Source of the DNA: DASYSA01 sp036003885 | GTDB taxonomy: Bacteria > Acidobacteriota > Blastocatellia > UBA7656 | Length of the DNA: 12,621 nt | Direction: 5' to 3' | Assembly: GCA_036003885.1 (NCBI GenBank) | Contig: DASYSA010000243.1 | Span: 1-12,621 of the forward strand | Part shown: positions 7,601 through 12,621 of the stretch, in pieces | Position numbering within the stretch: the first letter of the stretch is position 1 | How the letters are laid out: each line of letters begins with the position of its first letter | Notes under the pieces: generated by a model | Told to the model about the DNA's origin: nothing | What the model saw: only the letters and a program-made list of their open reading frames with translations | The model's database searches: none | Program-made: the position numbers and the translations under genes

Positions 7601-8201
7601 AGGAGGCGAATTGTCCTAGAGTCAGCATGAGCCGCTCATGTTCCCGGTCGAACTTGCGACGATCATCATGCATGATCGCCCATATCGTCCCGACTGCTTT
7701 GCCTCCAACGTAAAATGGAACCAGCAGGCACTCTTCGATTAACGGTGTAATCGGCAAGAAATATGTGTAGCGGCGCTCGAAGTGTTTGAACAATAGCGTG
7801 CAATTACGATCGAGCACGTCCCCACAAGGGCCGAAATCGCGTGGGGTTCCGCCTCTAATGTGTGGTTTCCACATGCCAGCGATAGCTGGCCAATAGAACC
7901 TTTCGCCGCAAACGTCCGGCGTTTTGCCATCCTTCGTGAGCAGACTCACACCAGCTGAGTCACACTGCGTAATGTGTAGGATCGTTTCAGCGAGTGTCTG
8001 GAGTACCGTATTGGGTGAATCGGCTAGCGCGCTCACCAGCTTCACTAGCGAACTGTTCTCTTTTTCATAATCGGGCGGACGGGATGGTCGGCGCTGCAAC
8101 TCTTCCGTACAGAGGATCGACTCCAACGAAGCTCCGCACTCTGGAATTGAGGTCTCACGTGGAACGTCGTTTTGTGATTTGGATGACTCGGTTACTTTCA
8201 T
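4638..8201 (-). CDS. Soluble multi-sensor histidine kinase (GAF-PAS4-GAF-HisKA-HATPase)
   Basis: This encodes a protein of about 1187 aa that senses cytoplasmic signals and autophosphorylates on histidine. Domains, numbered from ATG 8201: GAF 54-204, coiled coil 210-275, four PAS/PAC modules about 280-392, 408-518, 526-646 and 655-775, a second GAF 780-925, HisKA about 960-1030, and HATPase_c about 1070-1180. The phospho-acceptor is H969 in LAHEIKQPISA. The N-box is NLMLNSIEA (N1082, N1086), the G1 box DTGVGV starts at D1118, and FNPFFTSKPEGTGMGLA holds the F and G2 boxes. The kinase core resembles the FixL-like HPK4 group. There is no transmembrane segment and no receiver domain, and no response regulator is nearby, so it is an orphan. 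The frame also allows a TTG start at 8219, but neither start has a good ribosome binding site. It is convergent with the sigma factor. Confidence 0.9.
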   Translation of the reverse strand: MKVTESSKSQNDVPRETSIPECGASLESILCTEELQRRPSRPPDYEKENSSLVKLVSALADSPNTVLQTLAETILHITQCDSAGVSLLTKDGKTPDVCGERFYWPAIAGMWKPHIRGGTPRDFGPCGDVLDRNCTLLFKHFERRYTYFLPITPLIEECLLVPFYVGGKAVGTIWAIMHDDRRKFDREHERLMLTLGQFASSAYQTLTSIEDLKLQMAAREKAEAAVRELANGLETQVRVRTQDLERSTRDLLETNEALEREIAERKAAKEALQLRELNLRLLADSIPAPVAVMTPSGKVEAVNKPNLEYFGKTLEDLKKWGTSDAVHPDDLPHSIEIWMEAIQTGQPYDVKQRLRRFDGVYRWFEARGFPLRGPDGRILNWCVLLTDIDDRQRAEEALRASEAYSAEAQRLSHTGSWHWNVSTGEMAWSQEYCAIFGFDFEKDKPSYQLFIERVHPEDRPKVERVLWADAREKRDFDGEYRLLLPDGSIKYLHSLAKCSLDQSGDVEYIGAVVDITEHKRAEQELRDSEERHRVVVEAASDAVISMDENGAILLANAAALRVFGYDPTELIGKPLTLLMPEYMRKLHENGFKRYLATSERHINWQATEFTGLRKNGQEFPVEVSFGENVTETGHRFTGFIRDVSARKRVEENLRRSEQRWRAVFENSAIGVALTDMTGRFLTTNSAYQQMLGYSDEELTKLTFLELTLDDDHKRNRALVAELIDGKRSQFQIEKRYRRKDGRLIWVSNNVSLVPGAEDSPRFVMALSEDITERKRAEDTFRLIVAGTAATTGSDFFRSLVQHMAQALRARYAFVTTCDDQKHARTLAFWKGDGFGENFEFDIADTPCKKVLHGEVCHYRQGLQGLFPRDTLAADWQAESYLGVPMLDEINRVMGHIAILDDKPMEAEPGSVDLLKIFAARAAAELKRQKAEDELRAALQEGERMREELAHLAHQNRVSTMGELAASLAHEIKQPISAAMTDARTCSRWLTRDHPDLAEAQTAASRVVKDVARASEIIGRVRSLFKKDSLQQEEVEINELIQEMIALLRGEASRHSISIHSDFSLDLRPIMADRVQLQQVLMNLMLNSIEAMKSMNTPGKLTIKSQQDDSGQLLISVMDTGVGVPPEKTEEIFNPFFTSKPEGTGMGLAISRSIIVSHGGRLWAVSNPESGATFHFTLPARSNAHQAA

Positions 8202-8293
8202 CTCACTTAGGGATCCCAATTGTGCTTTGCATATTTGGGGGATACAGAATCCCGGGTGTCTAGGGTTGTTTTGGGGTAAAAGACCTCTCTTTC

Positions 8294-8322
8294 ATCATAT
8301 TGCGATTGCCCCTGACACTCAA
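8294..8322 (-). promoter_or_regulatory. Sigma-70 promoter for the histidine kinase
   Basis: On the minus strand, -35 TTGAGT (8322-8317) is followed by exactly 17 nt and then -10 TATGAT (8299-8294). These match the consensus at 4 and 5 of 6 positions. Transcription would start near 8287, giving a leader of about 85 nt before ATG 8201. The position is right for driving the kinase gene alone. Confidence 0.55.
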
Positions 8323-8445
8323 TACAGTTGATCCGGTAGGCAGCGTTAAGCTGGCGTCCATCCCGAGTTGAGGGTTCGAGGTGTTTGGCGGCCGTGTCAC
8401 GACCTGGCGCGGGGATCAATTCGTGAACTCGATTGACTGCTAAGT

Positions 8446-8736
8446 TTAGGGCCCAATCATAGCCTCATCCGGCAGTCCGGCAGGGCGATCGAGATCGACG
8501 ACAAGCGCGAGCGGCGCATCCCGAGCAATGTCCTTCGCCCAACCCACAATGAACTCCTCAGCCTTCGGATCAAGATCTCTGTTACGAAATGGAGAAGGGT
8601 CGATAGAGTTGAACAACTGCTTTAATTCCGCGAGATGTACTTCGATGACCACGCACTTAGGCGGAAGCGGGTCACCCGCTGAGTGCCTGCTGCCGTCGTG
8701 CTCTAGACCTTCAACCATCGTCGGATTTTGTGGCAT
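8446..8736 (-). CDS. Conserved hypothetical protein, possibly C-terminally truncated
   Basis: This encodes 96 residues ending in TAA at 8448-8446. A start at the internal ATG 8718 would give 90. The core (about 29-92) has IEVHLAELKQLFNSIDPSPF, then RDLDPKAEEFIVGWAKD, then a hydrophobic strand LALVVDLDRPAGLPDEA. It has no signal peptide and no cysteine cluster. From memory this resembles the N-terminal cytosolic half of proteins of roughly 150-200 aa, found in Acidobacteria and Proteobacteria, that carry membrane segments in the C-terminal half. Here the protein stops right after LPDEAMIGP, so the membrane part is missing. It could be a naturally short version or a broken gene. The function is unknown, and no strong ribosome binding site is visible. 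Confidence 0.55.
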   Translation of the reverse strand: MPQNPTMVEGLEHDGSRHSAGDPLPPKCVVIEVHLAELKQLFNSIDPSPFRNRDLDPKAEEFIVGWAKDIARDAPLALVVDLDRPAGLPDEAMIGP

Positions 8737-8953
8737 TCAACAGCATACGCCCCTGTCTTCTCATGCAGCGATGCTTTCCAGCAAAAACACTAAGCCGGAA
8801 CTGCGCACGTTTTATGGCGAGGCTTCGGGAGTATAGTGGGCTTAGCATCCGCGCAAACAGATCTCCGTTTGTGTTCCTTGTTGCTGGTTCCTTCCGACAG
8901 CAAAGCGTATTCACTGGGCGTCGTGCAGAGTGAAAGAGTAGAGGTTTCGATGC

Positions 8954-9050
8954 ACAGTCGCACACTGGAACGAACAGGGCCCGATCGTGGAGGAGAACAT
9001 CTTCTACGACCTCATGGGCATGCTGAAGCAGACAGGGGTGATGCCGGCCA
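8954..9050 (+). pseudogene. C-terminal remnant of a SnoaL/NTF2-like protein
   Basis: In the frame starting at 8954 the translation reads TVAHWNEQGPIVEE and continues IFYDLMGMLKQTGVMP. This is the typical last strand and helix of SnoaL-like ester-cyclase or ketosteroid-isomerase-like proteins (pattern HWxxGxIVEExxFYDxxxxxxQxG). The frame is blocked by TAG at 8938-8940, just upstream. No other part of the fold is recognisable in 8737-8940, and there is no stop at the usual end: the frame runs on into the dioxygenase gene at 9066. I read it as a gene tail left after deletion. The match rests on a short stretch, so confidence is moderate. Confidence 0.5.
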
Positions 9051-9065
9051 AGCGCAAAAGGCGGC

Positions 9066-9869
9066 ATGACGAAGAGCGATTCGAAAATGAGCGGGCGGAT
9101 GCCAGCGTTGTTCATTGGGCACGGGAATCCCATGAACGCGCTGCTGGCAAACCCTTATACACAGCGGTGGGCAGCCATCGGCGCGACCCTGCCGAGGGCC
9201 AAGGCGATACTCTCGGTGTCCGCGCACTGGTACATCGAAGACGCGGCGGTCACCGTGAGCACTGCTCCGAGGACGATCCACGACTTCGGCGGGTTTCCGC
9301 GCGAGCTGTATCAATTGCAGTACCCCGCGCCGGGTGATCTCGACCTTGCTGCGCGGGTCCAGAAATTGCTTGCACCTACGCCGGTGCGACGCGACGATCG
9401 TTGGGGTCTCGACCACGGCACCTGGTCGGTTCTGCTCCACGTCTATCCAGAAGCCGATATCCCAGTGGTTCAGCTCAGCATTGATGAGACACAACCACCT
9501 TCATTTCATCACGAGATTGGCAAGCGTCTGGCGCCTTTGCGGGAAGAAGGTGTTCTCATTTTGGGAAGCGGTAACCTCGTGCACAACTTGCATGCCTATG
9601 CTTGGGGAAGGCATGTACCGGAGCCATACGATTGGGCTGTGTCGTTTGAGAATCGAGTCCGCGAGTTGCTTTTAGCCGGAGAGCACAAGCCGCTAGTAAA
9701 TTACGAGCACCAGCTCGGCAGCGAAGCGGAATTGGCGGTGCCCACACCAGATCATTATCTGCCTCTGCTCTATGTTGCCGGCACTCGCACGTCATCCGAA
9801 CTAGTCACGTTTCCCGTTGAGGGCGTAGATGGCGGGTCAGTTTCGATGCTGGCAGTGAGAGTCGGCTGA
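9066..9869 (+). CDS. Class III extradiol ring-cleavage dioxygenase, DODA/YgiD type
   Basis: This encodes a 267-aa LigB-superfamily enzyme of normal length. Family members use a metal bound by histidines to cleave catechol-type rings, for example 4,5-extradiol cleavage of DOPA. Expected metal-site residues are present: H19 in FIGHGNPMNAL, H54 in SAHWY, and H230 in PTPDHYLPLLY. Other family motifs are GLDHGTWSVLLH (114-125, with H117) and GSGNLVHNLH (167-176). It is cytosolic, with no signal peptide. ATG 9066 follows an AAAGG-type site. Later ATGs at 9087 and 9099 are possible, and the latter would begin just before FIGHG. The gene stands alone; the sequence just upstream is a SnoaL-like tail. 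The physiological substrate cannot be told from the sequence. Confidence 0.9.
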   Translation: MTKSDSKMSGRMPALFIGHGNPMNALLANPYTQRWAAIGATLPRAKAILSVSAHWYIEDAAVTVSTAPRTIHDFGGFPRELYQLQYPAPGDLDLAARVQKLLAPTPVRRDDRWGLDHGTWSVLLHVYPEADIPVVQLSIDETQPPSFHHEIGKRLAPLREEGVLILGSGNLVHNLHAYAWGRHVPEPYDWAVSFENRVRELLLAGEHKPLVNYEHQLGSEAELAVPTPDHYLPLLYVAGTRTSSELVTFPVEGVDGGSVSMLAVRVG

Positions 9870-10114
9870 TGAAATTAGCCACCGCGGAATTCATGGTGAA
9901 GGGTTGCGGGTTCTTGCCGGACGTATCCGGGAGACCTTAGGCTTGTTAGCCAGAGACCCCTTGGAGTTTTGTTCGGAGCGCACAACGCCAGGGTGCGGTT
10001 CGCATGTTCCTGTGCTTCCTCGGGCTCGGCAACTTTGCATTCCCGCAACATCTAACGTGCCAAGCTGACATCTTTGGCATCTAAGCGGAGCGGTTGCCTA
10101 CTCAGGAGAAGCAG
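9870..10114 (+). other. Intergenic region upstream of the DUF2231-Rieske gene
   Basis: I recognise no gene in this 245-bp stretch. One frame is open across much of it without family resemblance. A short inverted repeat CCGGA/TCCGG lies at about 9917-9930, with no T-tract to make it a terminator. Confidence 0.3.
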
Positions 10115-11032
10115 ATGACGAACCCAGCTATTAGCGGACCTCAGAGGATTATGGGTGATTTTGCTTCGGATAAAGCGGAAACACCGGCAAGCAAACCCGT
10201 GGAGGAGAGACTACAGAAGTTGCTGGACAAGGCTCTCTATGCTAACGGAAGCTCTAGCGCACAAAAGATCAGGAACTTCTTGAATGGCACCTGGCTAGGC
10301 GAGCCACTGCATGTTGTTCTCACGGATGTGCCTATAGGGGCGTGGACAGTCACAATCATATTTGATGCATTGGATTTGATTCACAAGAGACGCGAGTTTT
10401 CGCTAGCCGCCGACACGTCGCTTGCAGTAGGACTCTTGGGTGCAGCCGGCGCAGCCTTTACGGGAATCACTGATTGGTCCGACGTTGATCCTCCAGCTCG
10501 CCGGCTTGGACTAATTCACGGGCTGCTGAACGTAGGTGTTACTGCGCTTTTTGCAACGTCTTTCTTTTTGCGAAAGAGAAACTCGCGCACCGGTGGTCGG
10601 GTCTCCGCGGCACTCGGCTATGGCCTGATGTCACTGTCTGCTCATCTTGGTGGAAAGATGGTGTATGAGCAGCGAGTAGGTGTTGATCGCACGGCTGATG
10701 AATCATTTCCAGACCACTTTGTGGCCATCCTTACGGACCCACAATTGGCGGAGAACACGCCAACCCGTGCAATGTACGAGGGCGTACCAATTCTACTTGT
10801 TCGTCGTGGACAGAGAATCTTTGCGTTGGCAGAAACGTGCTCGCATTTCAGCGGGCCACTTTCTGAAGGTAAATTGGTCGGTGACAGTATTGAATGTCCA
10901 TATCACGCCTCTCGATTTGCCCTTGACGATGGCCATGTGACTAACGGGCCAGCCGTGCATCGACAGCCGTGCTTGGAGGTTCGGGTGCGAAGCGGTCAGA
11001 TCGAAGTGCGCAAGCCACCGGCTAACGACTGA
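10115..11032 (+). CDS. DUF2231 membrane domain fused to a Rieske [2Fe-2S] domain
   Basis: This encodes 305 aa. ATG 10115 is chosen because AGGAG lies 6 nt upstream, although the frame is open from TTG 10094. Residues 58-190 form a DUF2231-type membrane domain, with hydrophobic segments at about 66-89, 100-117, 131-152 and 163-180 and family histidines H66 and H135. Residues 199-298 form a Rieske domain with the cluster ligands C242, H244 (CSHFSGPL) and C261, H264 (CPYHASRF), and a typical end EVRVRSGQIEVR. The CPxH version is that of ferredoxin-like Rieske proteins. The likely role is electron transfer at the cytoplasmic membrane, with the membrane domain perhaps carrying heme or quinone; this is inference. 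No oxygenase subunit is adjacent. The partner is unknown. Confidence 0.88.
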   Translation: MTNPAISGPQRIMGDFASDKAETPASKPVEERLQKLLDKALYANGSSSAQKIRNFLNGTWLGEPLHVVLTDVPIGAWTVTIIFDALDLIHKRREFSLAADTSLAVGLLGAAGAAFTGITDWSDVDPPARRLGLIHGLLNVGVTALFATSFFLRKRNSRTGGRVSAALGYGLMSLSAHLGGKMVYEQRVGVDRTADESFPDHFVAILTDPQLAENTPTRAMYEGVPILLVRRGQRIFALAETCSHFSGPLSEGKLVGDSIECPYHASRFALDDGHVTNGPAVHRQPCLEVRVRSGQIEVRKPPAND

Positions 11033-11040
11033 CATTCGGG

Positions 11041-11228
11041 TATCCCTTGGAACGGGGTGTGCCGAATGCACTCATGGGCATTGCCCCAGACTCAGGCGCC
11101 TTGTTGCTCTTGGCGTGCATCTGTTCGTAATCCTGTATGAAGAATCAACGCTCCGCCGGAGATTTGGCGCTGAGTACGAAGCGTATTGTCGGAACGTTAG
11201 CCGCTGGTGGCGGCGCTTAAAGGGATAG
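11041..11228 (+). pseudogene. C-terminal remnant of an isoprenylcysteine-methyltransferase-like protein, frameshifted
   Basis: Immediately after the Rieske stop, one frame reads ALMGIAPDSGALLLLA (from about 11068). After a frame change near 11110 the next frame reads VHLFVILYEESTLRRRFG (from 11115) and then YEAYCRNVSRWWRRL, stopping at TAG 11226-11228. The second part closely matches the C-terminal signature of the ICMT/phospholipid-methyltransferase membrane family (HLFVxxYEEPxLRxxFGxEYxxYxxxVPRW). The first part fits the preceding membrane helix. The family's N-terminal helices are missing and there is no start signal. I conclude it is the decayed 3' end of such a gene. Confidence 0.65.
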
Positions 11229-11253
11229 GACAAGCCGGAGTAGCGCCGTTGAG

Positions 11254-11688
11254 CTACGCCGCGCGTGTAAGCCAACTCTCCATGGTGGCTGCGTCTACCA
11301 GACCCGCCTGCTGGAACTGAAGCTGACCTCGAGAGAAGACGGCGAAATTAGGAATGCTGCGGACGTTGTATTCTGCTGCCAGACCCGGGAACCGTTCCGT
11401 GTCGACCTTCACGACGACTGCACGCCCGGCAAGCTCTCGGGCAGTTTGCGCCACATGAGGCGCCGCCGTACGGCATGGCCCGCACCAGGAAGCCCAAAAG
11501 TCCGTCAGAACCGGAACCTTGCTCTCGCGAATAATCTCATTAAATTGCTCTTCGTTGTTGACTTCGATAGGTCCGCCTATTGGAGGTAGCTCTGCCTTAC
11601 AGGCGCCGCATTTGCCGACATCGGAAAGGTGCTTAGCGGGAATGCGATTGGACCTACCGCAAGTGGGGCAATTTCGGATCAGCGGCAT
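11254..11688 (-). CDS. trxC: Thioredoxin 2 (zinc-finger thioredoxin)
   Basis: This encodes a 144-aa cytosolic disulfide reductase of usual TrxC length. The N-terminal zinc finger has two cysteine pairs, CPTC (8-11) and CGAC (27-30). The thioredoxin fold follows, with the active site WASWCGPC and the cis-proline loop SIPNFAVF. It reduces protein disulfides and is reoxidised by thioredoxin reductase; family members are often induced by oxidative stress. ATG 11688 has no clear ribosome binding site, but TAGAAT lies only 6 nt upstream, so the transcript may be leaderless. The gene is convergent with the methyltransferase remnant. A small stem-loop (GTAGC 11240-11244 / GCTAC 11253-11257) overlaps its stop codon, without a T-tract. 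Confidence 0.9.
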   Translation of the reverse strand: MPLIRNCPTCGRSNRIPAKHLSDVGKCGACKAELPPIGGPIEVNNEEQFNEIIRESKVPVLTDFWASWCGPCRTAAPHVAQTARELAGRAVVVKVDTERFPGLAAEYNVRSIPNFAVFSRGQLQFQQAGLVDAATMESWLTRAA

Positions 11689-11694
11689 GGATCT

Positions 11695-11737
11695 ATTCTA
11701 GGCCCTCAGTCGTGCGAACATTGGCACACATTGGCAC
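11695..11737 (-). promoter_or_regulatory. Candidate trxC promoter with tandem 10-bp repeat
   Basis: A -10 like TAGAAT (11700-11695, minus strand) lies 6 nt before the ATG. In place of a -35 there is a perfect tandem duplication, GTGCCAATGT twice (11737-11718), starting 17 nt upstream of the -10. The repeat unit equals one helical turn, as expected for an activator bound as a dimer beside RNA polymerase. This is inference from spacing; the factor is unknown. Confidence 0.35.
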
Positions 11738-11974
11738 ACCGACAGGCTGAAAACCCAACAAAATTGCACTTTTCGAGTGAGTCGTAGTCAGTACGCCGGG
11801 ATTGAGATCGCCTTGAAACGGCGAAGGTGGAAAGGAAATCGTGGGCGGTTATGGTTAAGGGACGGAATACGAGGAAGCTCGAAGAAGCCATTTTGTGAGC
11901 ATTAATAAAGAGGCTTGGCTATCTTGACCATGGAAGTAAGGCATCAGAGGCTCATTGCAACCTATTGATTTAAT
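11738..11974. other. Intergenic region between trxC promoter and tRNA-Glu
   Basis: I see no convincing gene in this roughly 240-bp stretch. A minus-strand frame of 61 codons (11706-11891) and a basic plus-strand stretch around 11800-11890 resemble no family I recognise. No clear intrinsic terminator follows the tRNA, and I see no duplicated tRNA 3' end that would mark an integrated element. Confidence 0.3.
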
Positions 11975-12052
11975 TGGCGTCCCCGGCGGGATTTGAACCC
12001 GCGTTTGCGCCGTGAAAGGGCGATGTCCTAGGCCAGGCTAGACGACGGGGAC
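11975..12052 (-). tRNA. tRNA-Glu (anticodon TTC)
   Basis: A full cloverleaf of 78 nt, including an encoded CCA, can be folded on the minus strand. The acceptor stem is GTCCCCG (12052-12046) paired with CGGGGAC. The D arm is GTC/GAC, with GG in the loop. The anticodon loop is CTTTCAC with TTC at 12016-12014. The T arm is GCGGG/CCCGC with loop TTCAAAT. It reads glutamate codons GAA and GAG. One oddity: the first anticodon-stem pair (27-43) is T against C, a mismatch, while the other four pairs are G-C. A consensus-like promoter lies about 30 nt upstream. Confidence 0.92.
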
Positions 12053-12088
12053 GACGACATAGGGCGGGAGCCTGCGGCTAAGTTATCG

Positions 12089-12117
12089 ATGGTAGCAGCG
12101 GCCCACCCTGCTGTCAA
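12089..12117 (-). promoter_or_regulatory. Promoter for tRNA-Glu
   Basis: A perfect -35 TTGACA (12117-12112, minus strand) is followed by 17 nt and then TACCAT (12094-12089), which matches the -10 consensus at 4 of 6 positions. Transcription would start near 12082, about 30 nt before the mature tRNA 5' end. Confidence 0.5.
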
Positions 12118-12203
12118 AAACGCGGCGTTCACATGGTTGCGTCGTTCTGCTTCTTCTCTCTTCATGATTCTCGCTCCCATTTCTGCGCCGCGAGCATCTA
12201 AAG

Positions 12204-12240
12204 TAAAATTGTGTTTCTCACGAGCCGGCAATAAGGCTCG
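12204..12240 (+). promoter_or_regulatory. Weak -10 box and hairpin in the 5' leader of the right-edge gene
   Basis: TAAAAT (12204-12209) could be a -10 box for the gene starting at 12248, though no good -35 lies upstream. Downstream, a 6-bp inverted repeat CGAGCC (12221-12226) / GGCTCG (12235-12240) with an 8-nt loop is followed by CAATTTT, 7 nt before the ATG. There is no Shine-Dalgarno sequence. The hairpin resembles a weak terminator or a structure controlling initiation. Confidence 0.3.
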
Positions 12241-12247
12241 CAATTTT

Positions 12248-12621
12248 ATGGCTGATTCTCTTTATCTGAGTCTCTGGTTCGACCAATTCAGTGGGCCTCG
12301 CATGATGGCCCACGCGCTCTCGGTCATGCGCCAACTTCCGTTCTCGGGACACCAGCCGGGGATGAGTTATTTGGCGCTGCATCCGGTTTCCTGGAACGAA
12401 CCTACCATCCTCGAACGACGGTTTCGCCCTGGCATTGATCCCGAAGAGGCAGTGCAGATTGCATCTGACCTGCTCCACGACGATTACGCTTATCTCTTCG
12501 AAGCCTACTGGGACCTGTGGATTCTCTCAGAAGCGAAAGAATGGATGATGCAACCGTCACTGGTGAAATTCGTGGTTCAAGGAGAGGAATTTGATGAAGG
12601 TGTCTTCGAGCAAGAGGGGCA
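12248..12621 (+). CDS. Conserved hypothetical protein, partial (3' end off the window)
   Basis: This frame runs from ATG 12248 to the right edge, giving 124 codons without a stop. It begins MADSLYLSLWFDQFSG and later contains YLALHPVSWNEPTILERRF, then DPEEAVQIASDLLHDDYAYL and FEAYWDLW. Charged and aromatic residues dominate, and there is no signal peptide or membrane segment, so the product should be cytosolic. I recall similar proteins as a conserved uncharacterised family in Acidobacteria, with the SWNEPTxLERRFxPG and LHDDYAYxFEAxWDLW blocks kept. No catalytic motif or function is known to me. There is no ribosome binding site, and a hairpin lies just before the start. The gene is divergent from tRNA-Glu. 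Confidence 0.75.
   Translation, partial: MADSLYLSLWFDQFSGPRMMAHALSVMRQLPFSGHQPGMSYLALHPVSWNEPTILERRFRPGIDPEEAVQIASDLLHDDYAYLFEAYWDLWILSEAKEWMMQPSLVKFVVQGEEFDEGVFEQEG

Noticed and set aside
8207..8419. 70-codon minus-strand frame upstream of the kinase
   Set aside because: It begins with TTG, covers the good kinase promoter at 8294-8322, overlaps the kinase start and matches no family I know.
8711..9133. 140-codon minus-strand frame between the hypothetical and the dioxygenase
   Set aside because: It overlaps the dioxygenase start and the SnoaL-like tail, and has no ribosome binding site or recognisable motif.
11738..12052. Integrated element at tRNA-Glu
   Set aside because: tRNA genes are common integration sites, but I found no integrase and no second copy of the tRNA 3' end in the window.
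12028..12243. 71-codon minus-strand frame next to the tRNA
   Set aside because: It runs through the tRNA-Glu promoter and into the tRNA gene itself.

Overview
The window looks like a piece of a mid-GC acidobacterial chromosome (Terriglobia-like, soil type). I infer this from the gene content: P460-fold cytochromes, a very large GAF/PAS histidine kinase, a DUF2231-Rieske fusion, and two small acidobacterial-style conserved hypotheticals at 1588-1854 and 12248-12621. No sequence search was possible. I see no plasmid, phage, insertion sequence or CRISPR signature.

Layout. On the minus strand at the left edge are two tandem cytochrome P460-fold genes, the second cut by the window edge. A roughly 480-bp divergent regulatory region follows. 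Then come, on the plus strand, a small acidic conserved hypothetical, a type II NADH dehydrogenase (NDH-2) and an ECF sigma factor. A 3.56-kb soluble hybrid-sensor histidine kinase (GAF-PAS x4-GAF-HisKA-HATPase) runs on the minus strand, convergent with the sigma factor, with a good sigma-70 promoter at 8294-8322. Next are a short, perhaps truncated, minus-strand hypothetical, a plus-strand class III extradiol dioxygenase (DODA/YgiD type), a plus-strand DUF2231-Rieske protein, a minus-strand thioredoxin 2 (TrxC type), a minus-strand tRNA-Glu(TTC), and a plus-strand conserved hypothetical cut by the right edge.

The most notable finding is what lies between the genes. Four intergenic stretches carry recognisable ends of other protein families: the first 16 codons of a 6-phosphogluconate dehydrogenase (3319), the frameshifted C-terminus of a heavy-metal P1B-ATPase (4341-4626), the C-terminal end of a SnoaL-like protein (8954-9050), and the frameshifted C-terminus of an isoprenylcysteine-methyltransferase-like protein (11041-11228). 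The 96-aa ORF at 8446 may be a fifth truncated gene. The region therefore looks like an old, repeatedly deleted segment in which the surviving genes are a redox set (P460 cytochromes, NDH-2, Rieske, thioredoxin) plus regulators (ECF sigma, histidine kinase).

I do not see one coherent operon-encoded new system. The best candidates for new biology are the orphan multi-sensor kinase, the tandem P460 pair with a palindrome-rich upstream region, the DUF2231-Rieske fusion, and the trxC upstream region with a tandem 10-bp repeat and a possible leaderless start.
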